Shown piece after piece: positions 15,989-24,228 of a stretch of DNA of 28,620 nucleotides. The stretch is taken from IMG/VR virus record IMGVR_UViG_3300025483_000052, positions 1-28,620 of that record. The stretch is one strand, 5' to 3'. A program made the translations under genes and the position numbers. This DNA is from a virus. The notes beneath the pieces are model-generated. The model worked only from the letters and a program-made list of their open reading frames with translations. It did no database searches and was not told where the DNA came from. Numbering within the stretch: the stretch's first letter is position 1; each line of letters opens with the position of its first letter.

Positions 15989-17619
15989 TGAACATCGAAA
16001 GACTTGGTTATAATGGAAACGCAAATCTAAAAAGAAAAGACACTCGGATTGAATGGACACAAGAACTCGTAGCAGAGTATGTCAAGTGTGCAAAAGATGT
16101 GGTCTACTTCGCCGAAAAGTATATTCAAATCGTTCATGTTGACCACGGTCTTATTCCTATTGCGTTATATGATTATCAAAAAGAAATCATAGAAAAATCC
16201 CAAGACTCCAGAAATGTTATTGTCAATACCTCAAGACAAGCGGGTAAGACGACAACTGCTGCTGTTCTCATTCTGCATTACATTTTGTTTCAAGAACATA
16301 AGACAGTAGCATTGCTCGCTAACAAAGGTGATGCAGCAAGAGAGATTCTTGACCGTATCAAGATTGCCTTCGAAGCACTTCCAAGATGGATTCAACAAGG
16401 CGTAGTCGAGTGGAACAAAGGGTCTGTTGAGTTTGAGAATGGATGTAAGATTATTGCTACTGCAACAAGCAGTAGTGCGATTCGTGGTAAATCTGTATCA
16501 TATCTCTATATTGATGAAACAGCATTCGTAGAGAATTGGGATTCATTCTTCGCTTCAGTCTTTCCAACAATCTCTTCTGGTGAGACAACAAAGATTCTAC
16601 TAACCTCTACACCAAACGGTCTCAATCATTTCTACAAGACTTTTCAAGGGGCAAAAGAAGAGCGTAATGGATATGCTTTTGTAGAAGTTCCTTGGTATAA
16701 AGTGCCGGGTCGAGGCGACAAATGGAAGAAAGAAACCCTTGCTTCTATGGACTTTGATGCACAGAAGTTTGCTCAAGAGTTTGAGTGTGAGTTTCTGGGT
16801 AGTTCTGGTACACTCATTGACGGGTCTAAACTCAAGCAACTATTTCACAAAACGCCCATTCAAGACCAAGCCGGTATCAAAGTATACGAGCAACCGCAAA
16901 AAGATAGAATGTATGCTTGTGTGGTTGATGTGTCAAGAGGTAAAGGTTTAGACTATTCAGCCCTTCAGATCATCGATATTACGACAATGCCGTATCAACA
17001 GGTATGTGTATACAAAGATAGTCTTGTCGCACCTATCGAATATACTGATGTTATACATAGAATGACAACATATTATAATAATGCACACACTCTAGTTGAG
17101 GTAAACGATATTGGTGGGCAAGTGTCTGATTTGCTACATTATGAATACGAAATTGAAAATTTAATATCAACTGAATCTGCTGGTAGGTCTGGTAAGAGAA
17201 TATCAAGTGGGTTTAGTGGTAAGAACATCGATAAAGGTATTCGAACAACAAAGTCGGTGAAGGCTACTGGATGTTCTATTCTAAAGATGATGGTAGAGCA
17301 AGACCAAATTATTATTAACGACTTTGACACTATCAATGAACTTTCAAAGTTTTCTAGAAAAGGTAATAGCTACGAAGCAGAATCTGGGAGCCATGACGAT
17401 TTAGTTATGTGTTTGGTTCTGTTTGCTTGGTTATCATCACAACAATATTTTAGTCAGATTACAGATATTAATACTCTTACGAAACTGAGGCAACGAAGCG
17501 AAGAACAAATGATGCAAGACCTCTTGCCTTTTGGTTTCTATGATGCTGGTAACAATGATTCCACACAAGACATTGTTCATGTTGATCGTGGGAATGGAGA
17601 ATGGTTATCGTCTCAGTAA
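15988..17619 (+). CDS. 17: gp17-like terminase large subunit (packaging ATPase and nuclease)
   Basis: The N-terminal ATPase has Walker A SRQAGKT at residues 82-88, Walker B SYLYIDE at 171-177 with the catalytic Glu, and coupling motif TSTPN at 206-210. The C-terminal RNase H-fold nuclease has D314 in CVVDVSRGKG, E371 in LVEVNDIGG and an acidic pair D470-D471 in GSHDDLVM. These fit the metal-binding residues of T4 gp17, although the third acid is assigned by pattern. The enzyme cuts concatemeric DNA and pumps it through the gp20 portal. It has 543 residues against 610 in T4 and appears complete. No intein or intron interrupts it. Confidence 0.96.
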   Translation: MNIERLGYNGNANLKRKDTRIEWTQELVAEYVKCAKDVVYFAEKYIQIVHVDHGLIPIALYDYQKEIIEKSQDSRNVIVNTSRQAGKTTTAAVLILHYILFQEHKTVALLANKGDAAREILDRIKIAFEALPRWIQQGVVEWNKGSVEFENGCKIIATATSSSAIRGKSVSYLYIDETAFVENWDSFFASVFPTISSGETTKILLTSTPNGLNHFYKTFQGAKEERNGYAFVEVPWYKVPGRGDKWKKETLASMDFDAQKFAQEFECEFLGSSGTLIDGSKLKQLFHKTPIQDQAGIKVYEQPQKDRMYACVVDVSRGKGLDYSALQIIDITTMPYQQVCVYKDSLVAPIEYTDVIHRMTTYYNNAHTLVEVNDIGGQVSDLLHYEYEIENLISTESAGRSGKRISSGFSGKNIDKGIRTTKSVKATGCSILKMMVEQDQIIINDFDTINELSKFSRKGNSYEAESGSHDDLVMCLVLFAWLSSQQYFSQITDINTLTKLRQRSEEQMMQDLLPFGFYDAGNNDSTQDIVHVDRGNGEWLSSQ

Positions 17620-17621
17620 AA

Positions 17622-17661
17622 TATCGTTTTTTATAAATAATAGAAATATTCAATAACGATA
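17622..17661. repeat. Inverted repeat flanking the gene 18 late promoter
   Basis: TATCGTT at 17622-17628 and AACGATA at 17655-17661 are perfect 7-base inverted repeats around the late promoter, with a 26-base spacer. It could be an operator or a chance A+T-rich match. Confidence 0.3.
17632..17639 (+). promoter_or_regulatory. T4-type late promoter before gene 18
   Basis: An exact TATAAATA lies 49 bases upstream of the sheath gene ATG, in the only sizeable gap after gene 17. Confidence 0.85.
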
Positions 17662-17688
17662 AATCTCTATCACAAGGAGAAATGAACT

Positions 17689-19551
17689 ATGCCATTTCAA
17701 GTAAGCCCAGGTGTTAATGTGTCGGAGATTGATCTCTCGACCGTAGTTCCTGCCGTATCAACAACAGAAGGTGTCATTGTCGGCACTTTTACACAAGGTC
17801 AAGTAGAGCAAACAACTCTTATCACTTCTGAGGAAGATTTAGTTGCTCGCTTCGGTAAGCCAAACTCAAACAACTACGAAACATTCTTCACTGCTTCTAA
17901 CTTCCTATCATATGGTAACAAACTATACGTTACTCGTGTCACAGCCGCAGATGCTGTAACTGCTTCTGCTTCTGGTAACACGACACTTCTTATCGAAACA
18001 CGCACAGAATCAGAAGCACTTTCTGGTCAAGGCGAGTTCGTCGCTCAATCAGCGGGCACATGGGGTAACAATCTAAAAATCTCAGTATGTTTTGATGCTG
18101 CTGATTTTTCCGAAGATATTACGCTTGCAACAGGTATCGCTACAGGCGCTACTACAGTTGGATGCGCTAATACGCAGTTAAATACCGCTGTTGGTGGTTC
18201 AAACGGCACTACAAATCTAGCTGCCGGTGACGTTCTTCGTGTTGGTAACTCCTCTATTGGATTTCAAGATTTAACCGTTGTATCAACAGCACTTGATGAT
18301 GATGATGCTGGTGTTATCACTTTTGCTCCAGCATATCGTCTATCAGACACTTCGCCTACAGCAGCAACTCGTAAGTGGGCACATTATCTGAATGTTGATG
18401 CTGCGCCTGGCACCGCCAACTCCCATATCGTCGTTGTTGACGAAGATGGTGGTATTTCTGGTACAGCAAACACAATCCTCGAAGTCTATGCTGATGTTAG
18501 TAGAACAGATGGTGACTTAGATGATCAAGGTAATTCTATTTTCTACAAAGATGTGATCAACGAGCGTTCAAACTACATTTGGACAACTGCCGCTTCACTT
18601 GCTGATGGTGCCAACTATACATCATTTTCAAATGGTTCCGAAGGCACAAACGGCACCGAATCAACGATTGCTCTATCAAGACTTGCTAGAGGTATCGACC
18701 TCTATCAAAATGCAGAAGAGATTGATATCTCTCTTGTTCTTGCTGGTAAAGCAAACACAGTTATCGCTAACTATCTTATCGATAATATCGCTGAAGTTCG
18801 TAAAGATTGCGTTGTATTCATCTCACCAGAACGTGGTGATGTTGTTGAGCAAGCACTCGGTGCTGAACTTGATCAGGTTCTAGCATTTGAAGCTGCTCTA
18901 TCTCCATCATCATACGCTGTTGTTGACTCTGGTTACAAATATCAGTATGACAAATATAACGATAAGTTCCGCTATGTTCCACTCAATGGCGACATTGCTG
19001 GTCTTTGCGTTCGCACAGATGACACTCGTGACCCGTGGTATTCACCTGCTGGTTACAACCGTGGCATCATCAAGAACGTTGTCAAACTAGCATACAATCC
19101 TAAAAAAGGCGAACGTGATCAACTCTATAAAGCTGGCGTAAATCCAGTGATTACACAAGCTGGTCAAGGTACACTTCTCTTTGGTGACAAAACACTACTT
19201 GATAAACCAAGCGCATTTGACCGCATCAACGTTCGTCGTCTCTTTATCGTTCTTGAAAAAGCGATTGCGACTGCTGCTAAGTATTCACTCTTTGAATTCA
19301 ATGATGAGTTTACACGGGCACAGTTCCGCAATCTAGTTGAGCCATTCCTTCGTGACGTACAGGGTCGTCGTGGTATCTATGACTTCAGAGTTGTTTGTGA
19401 TACAACAAACAATACAAGCGGAGTTATTGATCGCAACGAGTTTATTGGTGACATTTATATTAAGCCTGCTAAGTCAATTAACTTCATTCAGTTAAACTTT
19501 GTTGCAGTTAGAACTGGTGTAGAGTTTGAAGAAATTGTAGGTAAGTTCTAA
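17689..19551 (+). CDS. 18: gp18-like tail sheath protein
   Basis: The N-terminus MPFQVSPGVNVSEIDLSTVV, then TTEGVIVGTFTQG, and ASNFLSYGNKLYVTRV, is characteristic of T4-like contractile sheath subunits. Conserved C-terminal parts include NRGIIKNVVKLAYNPKKGERDQLY, GINDV-equivalent AGVNPVI, FDRINVRRLFIVLEKAI and the closing FIQLNFVAVRTGVEFEEIVGKF. The C-terminal strand forms the inter-subunit mesh that drives contraction. The protein is 620 residues against 659 in T4. AAGGAG precedes the ATG and the gene has its own late promoter, as expected for a protein needed in well over a hundred copies per virion. Confidence 0.96.
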   Translation: MPFQVSPGVNVSEIDLSTVVPAVSTTEGVIVGTFTQGQVEQTTLITSEEDLVARFGKPNSNNYETFFTASNFLSYGNKLYVTRVTAADAVTASASGNTTLLIETRTESEALSGQGEFVAQSAGTWGNNLKISVCFDAADFSEDITLATGIATGATTVGCANTQLNTAVGGSNGTTNLAAGDVLRVGNSSIGFQDLTVVSTALDDDDAGVITFAPAYRLSDTSPTAATRKWAHYLNVDAAPGTANSHIVVVDEDGGISGTANTILEVYADVSRTDGDLDDQGNSIFYKDVINERSNYIWTTAASLADGANYTSFSNGSEGTNGTESTIALSRLARGIDLYQNAEEIDISLVLAGKANTVIANYLIDNIAEVRKDCVVFISPERGDVVEQALGAELDQVLAFEAALSPSSYAVVDSGYKYQYDKYNDKFRYVPLNGDIAGLCVRTDDTRDPWYSPAGYNRGIIKNVVKLAYNPKKGERDQLYKAGVNPVITQAGQGTLLFGDKTLLDKPSAFDRINVRRLFIVLEKAIATAAKYSLFEFNDEFTRAQFRNLVEPFLRDVQGRRGIYDFRVVCDTTNNTSGVIDRNEFIGDIYIKPAKSINFIQLNFVAVRTGVEFEEIVGKF

Positions 19552-19558
19552 TAAAAAC

Positions 19559-19566
19559 GATAAATA
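19559..19566 (+). promoter_or_regulatory. Variant late promoter before gene 19
   Basis: GATAAATA, one base off the consensus TATAAATA, lies 25 bases before the tail tube ATG and two helical turns from AAAGGAG. The change at the first base may set a lower expression level than for gene 18. Confidence 0.55.
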
Positions 19567-19591
19567 GTATTAAACAAAGGAGTTAATATAA

Positions 19592-20140
19592 ATGGCTTTC
19601 AACATTCAAGAGATTAGAAGCCAATTAGTGCTAGGGGGAGCGAGAGCATCGCTCTTCCAAGTACAAATTTCTAATCCGGCAAACGGCGCAGGTGACATTA
19701 AAGTTCCATTCATGGTCAAAGCAGCACAGATACCAGCATCCACAACGGGTGTGATTGAAGTGCCATATTTTGGTCGCAAGATTAAAGTTGCTGGCGACAG
19801 AACATTTGCTGAATGGACAGTTACTATCATCAACGATGAAGACTTTCTCATTCGTAACGCAATGGAACAGTGGTCAAACTCAATCAACTCTCACGCTGGT
19901 AACATCCGTGAGTTTGGTTCTGCTTCACCTCTACTATATAAGTCTAATGCTCAGATTACGCAGTTCTCAAAGACTGGTGTTCCTATTCGTGAGTATACTT
20001 TCAATGGTATGTTTCCAACTGAAGTTTCTGCTATTGAAATGGCTTGGGAAACAACTGATACGATTGAAGAATTTACAGTTACGTTCCAATACGACTTCTG
20101 GGAAGTATCTGGTGGCGTAACAGGCAACTCAACCGCCTAA
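19592..20140 (+). CDS. 19: gp19-like tail tube protein
   Basis: MAFNIQEIRSQLVLGGARAS followed by LFQVQISNP, PFMVKAAQIPASTTGVIEVPYFGRKIKVAGDR and FAEWTVTIINDEDF is the conserved tail tube sequence of T4-like phages. The C-terminal half has FGSASPLLYKSNAQITQFSKTG and AIEMAWETTDTIEEFTVTFQYDFWEV. Subunits stack as hexameric rings to form the rigid tube inside the gp18 sheath. The length of 182 residues is slightly more than T4 gp19 (163). AAAGGAG lies before the ATG. A distant relative of this fold is encoded at 27770-28267. Confidence 0.95.
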   Translation: MAFNIQEIRSQLVLGGARASLFQVQISNPANGAGDIKVPFMVKAAQIPASTTGVIEVPYFGRKIKVAGDRTFAEWTVTIINDEDFLIRNAMEQWSNSINSHAGNIREFGSASPLLYKSNAQITQFSKTGVPIREYTFNGMFPTEVSAIEMAWETTDTIEEFTVTFQYDFWEVSGGVTGNSTA

Positions 20141-20148
20141 TATAAATA
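20141..20148 (+). promoter_or_regulatory. T4-type late promoter before gene 20
   Basis: An exact TATAAATA begins directly after the gene 19 stop codon, 59 bases before the gene 20 ATG. The transcript would open with the hairpin at 20158. Confidence 0.85.
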
Positions 20149-20157
20149 GATTCATAT

Positions 20158-20180
20158 GGGGGCTGGTACATCCAGTCCCC
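20158..20180 (+). promoter_or_regulatory. Stable hairpin in the gene 20 leader
   Basis: GGGGGCTGG pairs with CCAGTCCCC over a TACAT loop: nine base pairs including one G-U. It sits about ten bases after the late promoter octamer, so it would form the 5' end of the gene 20 transcript. No T-run follows, so it does not look like a standard terminator. A 5'-protective or processing role is possible. Confidence 0.6.
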
Positions 20181-20207
20181 TCCAATCTATAGAGGTATAA
20201 TATCAGT

Positions 20208-21764
20208 ATGGCAAGAAATCTATTCGGCTTTGAAATTAAGAGAAAAAAAGAAAATGCAGAAAGCATTGAATCGTTCGCTCCTCCGGTGGATGACGACGGC
20301 GCTACAGTTGTAACTGCTGGTGGTACATATGGCACATATGTCGATCTAGAAGGTTCTGCAAAGAATGAAGCAGAGCTTGTCACAAAATATCGCAATATGG
20401 TACAACAGCCCGAAGTGCAAAGAGCAGTTGAAGATATTGTAAATGAAGCAATTGTGGTGACTGATGATAGAAAAGTTGTTGAGTGCGTTACTGATGACGT
20501 AGATCAACCAGATTCAATTAGAAAAAGAATTCGTGAAGAGTTTGACGAAGTTGTTCGCTTGTTAGATTTTTCCAATATCGGTTATGATGTTTTTCAGAAG
20601 TGGTATGTTGATGGTAGACTTTACTATCACGCTATCATTGATGACACAAACGTCCGTGAGGGTATCAAAGAACTTCGTTTTATCGACCCAAGAAAGATTC
20701 GTAAGATAAAAGAAGTTGAACAGAAGCGTGAAGGTGAAATTTCACTTCAAAAAGTAAAGAATGAATATTACGTTTACAATGAAAAGGGATTCAACACTGC
20801 AAGTGCTGCTTCGGTAGGCTCTGCTGGTGGAATGGATGGTACAAAAGGTATCAAGATTGCAATAGACTCAATTGTTCATACAACGTCTGGTATTCTAAAC
20901 GAAAACAATTCTCTCGTTCTTTCTCATCTACATAAGGCAATCAAGCCTATGAATCAGTTGAGAATGCTTGAAGATGCTGCTGTTATCTATCGCATCTCTC
21001 GTGCGCCAGAGCGTCGTATTTTCTATATTGATGTTGGCAATCTGCCTAAGATGAAAGCAGAGCAATATCTAAGAGACATGATGGCAAAGCACAAGAACAG
21101 GCTTGTTTATGATGCATCTACTGGTGAAGTTCGTGATGACCGTAAATTTATGACAATGCTAGAAGATTTTTGGCTTCCAAGAAGAGAAGGTGGTAGAGGA
21201 ACAGAAATCACTACACTTCCAGGTGGTCAAAATCTTGGTGAGATGGATGATATTTTATATTTTCAAAAGAAGGTATATCAATCGCTTAATGTTCCCATTT
21301 CAAGACTCGATACAGAAAATGGCTTCTCTCTCGGCAGAGCTTCTGAAATTACAAGAGATGAAGTTAAATTTTCTAAGTTTATTAATCGTCTTCGTAATCG
21401 CTTCTCTATGCTATTCAACAAGGTTCTTGAGAAGCAATTGATTTTAAAGGGTGTGATTGCACCAGAAGATTGGGCTAATATCAAAGCAGGCATTCGCTAC
21501 GACTTTATGCATGATAACCACTTTGAAGAATTAAAGCAAGCGGAAGTTTTACAGAATCGTCTACAGATTGTTGCTGAGATTGATGAATACACTGGCAAGT
21601 ATTACTCTGAAAAGTGGGTTCGCACGAACGTTCTTCAGCAGTCAGAAGACGAAATGAAAGAAATTGATGAACAGATTGAAGAAGAGGGTGAAGAGAACGG
21701 CGACGAGTTTGACGATGAAATGGATGATAATGAAGCGGACGAACAAGAACCTGAACAATCTTAA
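20208..21764 (+). CDS. 20: gp20-like portal protein
   Basis: The protein has 518 residues, close to T4 gp20 (524). It has the conserved portal features LVTKYRNMVQQPEVQRAVEDIVNEAI, the FDEVVRLLDF-NIGYDVFQKWYVDGRLYYH segment, ELRFIDPRKIRKIKE and RISRAPERRIFYIDVGNLPKMKAEQYLRDMM. Further on come EDFWLPRREGGRGTEITTLPGGQNLGEM and YQSLNVPISRL. The dodecameric portal nucleates prohead assembly, docks gp17 during packaging and later holds the neck. The C-terminus is very acidic (EEGEENGDEFDDEMDD), more so than I would expect for the portal core, and may contact the prohead core. The ATG follows AGAGG. Prohead core genes follow at once. Confidence 0.96.
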   Translation: MARNLFGFEIKRKKENAESIESFAPPVDDDGATVVTAGGTYGTYVDLEGSAKNEAELVTKYRNMVQQPEVQRAVEDIVNEAIVVTDDRKVVECVTDDVDQPDSIRKRIREEFDEVVRLLDFSNIGYDVFQKWYVDGRLYYHAIIDDTNVREGIKELRFIDPRKIRKIKEVEQKREGEISLQKVKNEYYVYNEKGFNTASAASVGSAGGMDGTKGIKIAIDSIVHTTSGILNENNSLVLSHLHKAIKPMNQLRMLEDAAVIYRISRAPERRIFYIDVGNLPKMKAEQYLRDMMAKHKNRLVYDASTGEVRDDRKFMTMLEDFWLPRREGGRGTEITTLPGGQNLGEMDDILYFQKKVYQSLNVPISRLDTENGFSLGRASEITRDEVKFSKFINRLRNRFSMLFNKVLEKQLILKGVIAPEDWANIKAGIRYDFMHDNHFEELKQAEVLQNRLQIVAEIDEYTGKYYSEKWVRTNVLQQSEDEMKEIDEQIEEEGEENGDEFDDEMDDNEADEQEPEQS

Positions 21765-21768
21765 TGAT

Positions 21769-21776
21769 TATAAATA
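21769..21776 (+). promoter_or_regulatory. T4-type late promoter before the prohead core genes
   Basis: An exact TATAAATA lies between the gene 20 stop and the 73-residue core gene, 12 bases before the ATG at 21789. Transcription would start very close to that ATG, so the promoter may chiefly serve the gene at 22043 and gene 21. Confidence 0.75.
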
Positions 21777-21788
21777 TATGGAGTTGAT

Positions 21789-22010
21789 ATGATGGTAGAA
21801 CATAGCGTAGTAGATTTATTGAAACATGCTCACGAAAATCAACCAAATGATTTTAAAAATGCGTTTCAAGATATAATGCAGGATAAACTTGGTGCTGCAA
21901 TCGATGCTAGAAGAGAAGTTATTGCACAGCAGATGATGAATGGTGCCGAAGAGGAAGACTTTGATTTAGATGTTGACCTCGACGATGAGCCAGAAATTGA
22001 TAGCGCATAA
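21789..22010 (+). CDS. 67: gp67-like prohead core protein
   Basis: A 73-residue protein between portal and protease genes, the position of T4 gene 67 (80 residues). The helical part (DFKNAFQDIMQDKLGAAIDARREVIAQQMM) precedes a strongly acidic tail (EEEDFDLDVDLDDEPEID), the same layout as T4 gp67, which is a core component cut to small peptides by gp21. The start may be the ATG at 21789 or the next codon at 21792; TGGAG lies upstream. Assignment rests on size, layout and position rather than on a long match. Confidence 0.78.
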   Translation: MMVEHSVVDLLKHAHENQPNDFKNAFQDIMQDKLGAAIDARREVIAQQMMNGAEEEDFDLDVDLDDEPEIDSA

Positions 22011-22042
22011 GAATAAAAAACCAAATTATAAGGAAACCACAA

Positions 22043-23917
22043 ATGCTATCCTTTAAAGATTTACAAGAAGTGCTACAGCCAAAAGCTGCTGGCGAGAAAC
22101 GTTTTAAAGACAAACACGTTGCTGATACCATCGATTATCCACTAAATGACGCTGAAATCAATAAGGGTACAAAGAAGTCTCCTGCAAAGAAGAAGCGTAT
22201 TGCTGATAGTGAAGAAGGTAAAGACGCTGCTGTTTATGAGGAACTAGAGCAGCTAGAGCAGGATGATTTGAACGATCTGATGCAATATGCATTAGATGAG
22301 GGTTTGAATTTTCACGAACTTACTGAAGAGCAATTAGATGAACTTATTGCTGGGCTTATCAAAAAAGGTGTCAAAAAGGTAGGTGGCGCTATTAAAGGTA
22401 GAGTTACTACTTCTGGCAGAGCCGACAGGCTTAAAAAGAAAGCTACCGCACTTCAGAAAAAGAGAGATGATAAAAATACTATCAGAAAAAGTAAGATAGA
22501 CATACGGAAAGCTAAATCAGGTATAAAAAGAGACGCCCGAAGTGGGACAGATAATAGAGAAATGGCGAGAAAGCGCCTTCAGAAGGCGCAGGCTAGGCGA
22601 AACGAAGAGATGACTCCCGATCAAGAGAAGAAGCGGGAAGAAATCGTTATGGCTATGAAGAAGGATAAAGAGAAGCTACAGTCTCGCTATGGCGAAAGCT
22701 GGAAGGCTGTAATGTATGCTACTGCTACAAAGCAAGCGATGAGTGAATCTTTTGAACTTGACGAAGCATTAAATCCAAAAGATAAAAAGGTTGTAGATGC
22801 GTTCTATGATGGTAAGTCTATGGATGGTAAAATGTTATCAACTGATGGAAAGAAGTTAGAGAAAACTGGAATGGGTGGTCAAACAATTGCATCTAAATCT
22901 GGCAATAAGTTCAAGATTGTTGCAAAAATGGATAGTAAGTCTACTCAAGATGTAGTAAAGTATATTGAAAAATCATTTCCCAAAAATGTAATTGAAGAAG
23001 TCGAACTTGATGAAGCCCTACCTCCACATCTTGCCAAGTATATTGGAAAAGATGGAGATTTCACACCAGAAGTGAAGAAGCGGTTAGGAAAAGATTCTAT
23101 GAAGAGAATGCAAGTTCCTTCTAAAAAGAAATCTAACGTTAAAGATGTTACACCAAAGGGCTATGGTCCAGATGAAGAACTGGATGAAAGCGCAGCGGGT
23201 ATTGCTCAACTCAAAAAAGCATATGAGCCACTGCGTGATAAGAAAATTAGTTTAGATAACGCTAAGAAGCTATCTGCTATTATGGATAAGTTTGCTGACG
23301 ATAAAGCAATGCTTATGAAGTTAGTCAAAGCAGACATTCCTTTTGTGACTCAAAGCGCAGTTACAAAACTTATTACGAAGCACAATATGAAGGGTGCTGA
23401 GATTAATAAGATGATGAAGGAAGAAAGGGCCTTAACAACTGATGCTCGTTATAAAACATTTAGAGAAAAATTGTTGAAGTTGGGCTATCAGAAAGCTGAT
23501 ATTGATGAAAAAGCCCCTAAAATAAAATTTGATGATATTATGAATAGAAAAGAGAAGCCAAAAACTTATCAAGTCGATATTGATGGTGGTAGAGCAACAG
23601 TAACCGCTGCTAGTGAAAAAATGGCAATTCAAAAAGCTATGACTCAGATGAAAATCAACAAGAGCATTAAACCTCTTCCTAAAGCTACAGTAAAGGTTAT
23701 GGAAGAAGTTGACCTTGATGAAGCGTTCAAGATTAACCCTGTCAACGTTAAACTTGATGATGGCAGCATGGTAAAAATCTCAAAGGATGATGCTTCTGCT
23801 CTGAATGGTCTATACAATTCGCTGAACCCAGCAAATGCAAAGACGATGATTAAAAAAATGATGCAAGATAAAAAAACATATGGTGAAATCCTTGCATTCG
23901 CCAACCAAGCAATGTAA
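22043..23917 (+). CDS. Large modular prohead-core polyprotein (624 aa), gene 68 position
   Basis: The N-terminus (SFKDLQEVLQPKAAGEKRFKDKHV) is like core proteins encoded between 67 and 21 in marine T4-like phages. T4 has only the 141-residue gp68 here. Residues about 115-235 are very basic and helical and end with RYGESWKAVMYATATKQAM, a motif I know from such phages. Then similar linkers recur: FELDE-A, VELDE-A, EELDE-S and DLDE-A, at cut positions after E241, E324, E382 and E560. An IDE-K occurs after E489. L/I-x-E is the cleavage rule of the T4 prohead protease gp21. Between the sites lie small, separate-looking domains of 83, 58, 178 and 64 residues. I infer a core polyprotein cut during head maturation, with its fragments kept as internal head proteins or lost. 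AAGGA precedes the ATG. Confidence 0.72.
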   Translation: MLSFKDLQEVLQPKAAGEKRFKDKHVADTIDYPLNDAEINKGTKKSPAKKKRIADSEEGKDAAVYEELEQLEQDDLNDLMQYALDEGLNFHELTEEQLDELIAGLIKKGVKKVGGAIKGRVTTSGRADRLKKKATALQKKRDDKNTIRKSKIDIRKAKSGIKRDARSGTDNREMARKRLQKAQARRNEEMTPDQEKKREEIVMAMKKDKEKLQSRYGESWKAVMYATATKQAMSESFELDEALNPKDKKVVDAFYDGKSMDGKMLSTDGKKLEKTGMGGQTIASKSGNKFKIVAKMDSKSTQDVVKYIEKSFPKNVIEEVELDEALPPHLAKYIGKDGDFTPEVKKRLGKDSMKRMQVPSKKKSNVKDVTPKGYGPDEELDESAAGIAQLKKAYEPLRDKKISLDNAKKLSAIMDKFADDKAMLMKLVKADIPFVTQSAVTKLITKHNMKGAEINKMMKEERALTTDARYKTFREKLLKLGYQKADIDEKAPKIKFDDIMNRKEKPKTYQVDIDGGRATVTAASEKMAIQKAMTQMKINKSIKPLPKATVKVMEEVDLDEAFKINPVNVKLDDGSMVKISKDDASALNGLYNSLNPANAKTMIKKMMQDKKTYGEILAFANQAM

Positions 23918-23928
23918 GGGAGAGAGCA

Positions 23929-24219
23929 ATGGCAGCAATCAAAATTGTAGCAAACACAGTAGCAGTAACAACGACTCATGCTGAAATTACTGATAGTAGA
24001 ATTCAAAGAATTTACAATAGTAACACAACCGTTGTTGCGAATGTAGAGTTTGGTGCAAACAGCACTGCGGTCACTAAGATGATTACTGTTGGTCCCGGTG
24101 CTACTGTCATGGTAGATGTTGGATCACTCAGAGATGGTGATGCTGGTGATCAAGAAATACATATTAGTCTAAACGCAGCATGTAACCATGTTTACAGAAC
24201 ACCAGTTTCAAACGGTTAG
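23929..24219 (+). CDS. Small beta-rich protein of the prohead cluster (96 aa)
   Basis: The ATG follows AGGGAGAG and lies 11 bases after the previous stop; the gene 21 ATG follows 9 bases after its own stop. The sequence is rich in Val, Thr and Ala. It has alternating strands (KIVANTVAVTTTHAEI, RIYNSNTTVVANVEF, MITVGPGATVMVDVG) and ends HISLNAACNHVYRTPVSNG. There is no signal peptide or membrane segment. T4 has no gene here apart from 68. The fold guess is a small beta-sandwich, compatible with a capsid-decorating or head-internal protein, but no family is recognised and the role is inferred from location only. Confidence 0.6.
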   Translation: MAAIKIVANTVAVTTTHAEITDSRIQRIYNSNTTVVANVEFGANSTAVTKMITVGPGATVMVDVGSLRDGDAGDQEIHISLNAACNHVYRTPVSNG

Positions 24220-24228
24220 GACAAGGCA

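Noticed and set aside
15602-17619. Intein, intron or homing endonuclease in the terminase genes
   Set aside because: gp16 and gp17 are continuous, with all motifs in order and no inserted domain.
20158-20180. Intrinsic terminator for gene 19
   Set aside because: The stem is strong but the following bases are TCCAATCTAT, without a T-run, and it lies downstream of the gene 20 promoter.
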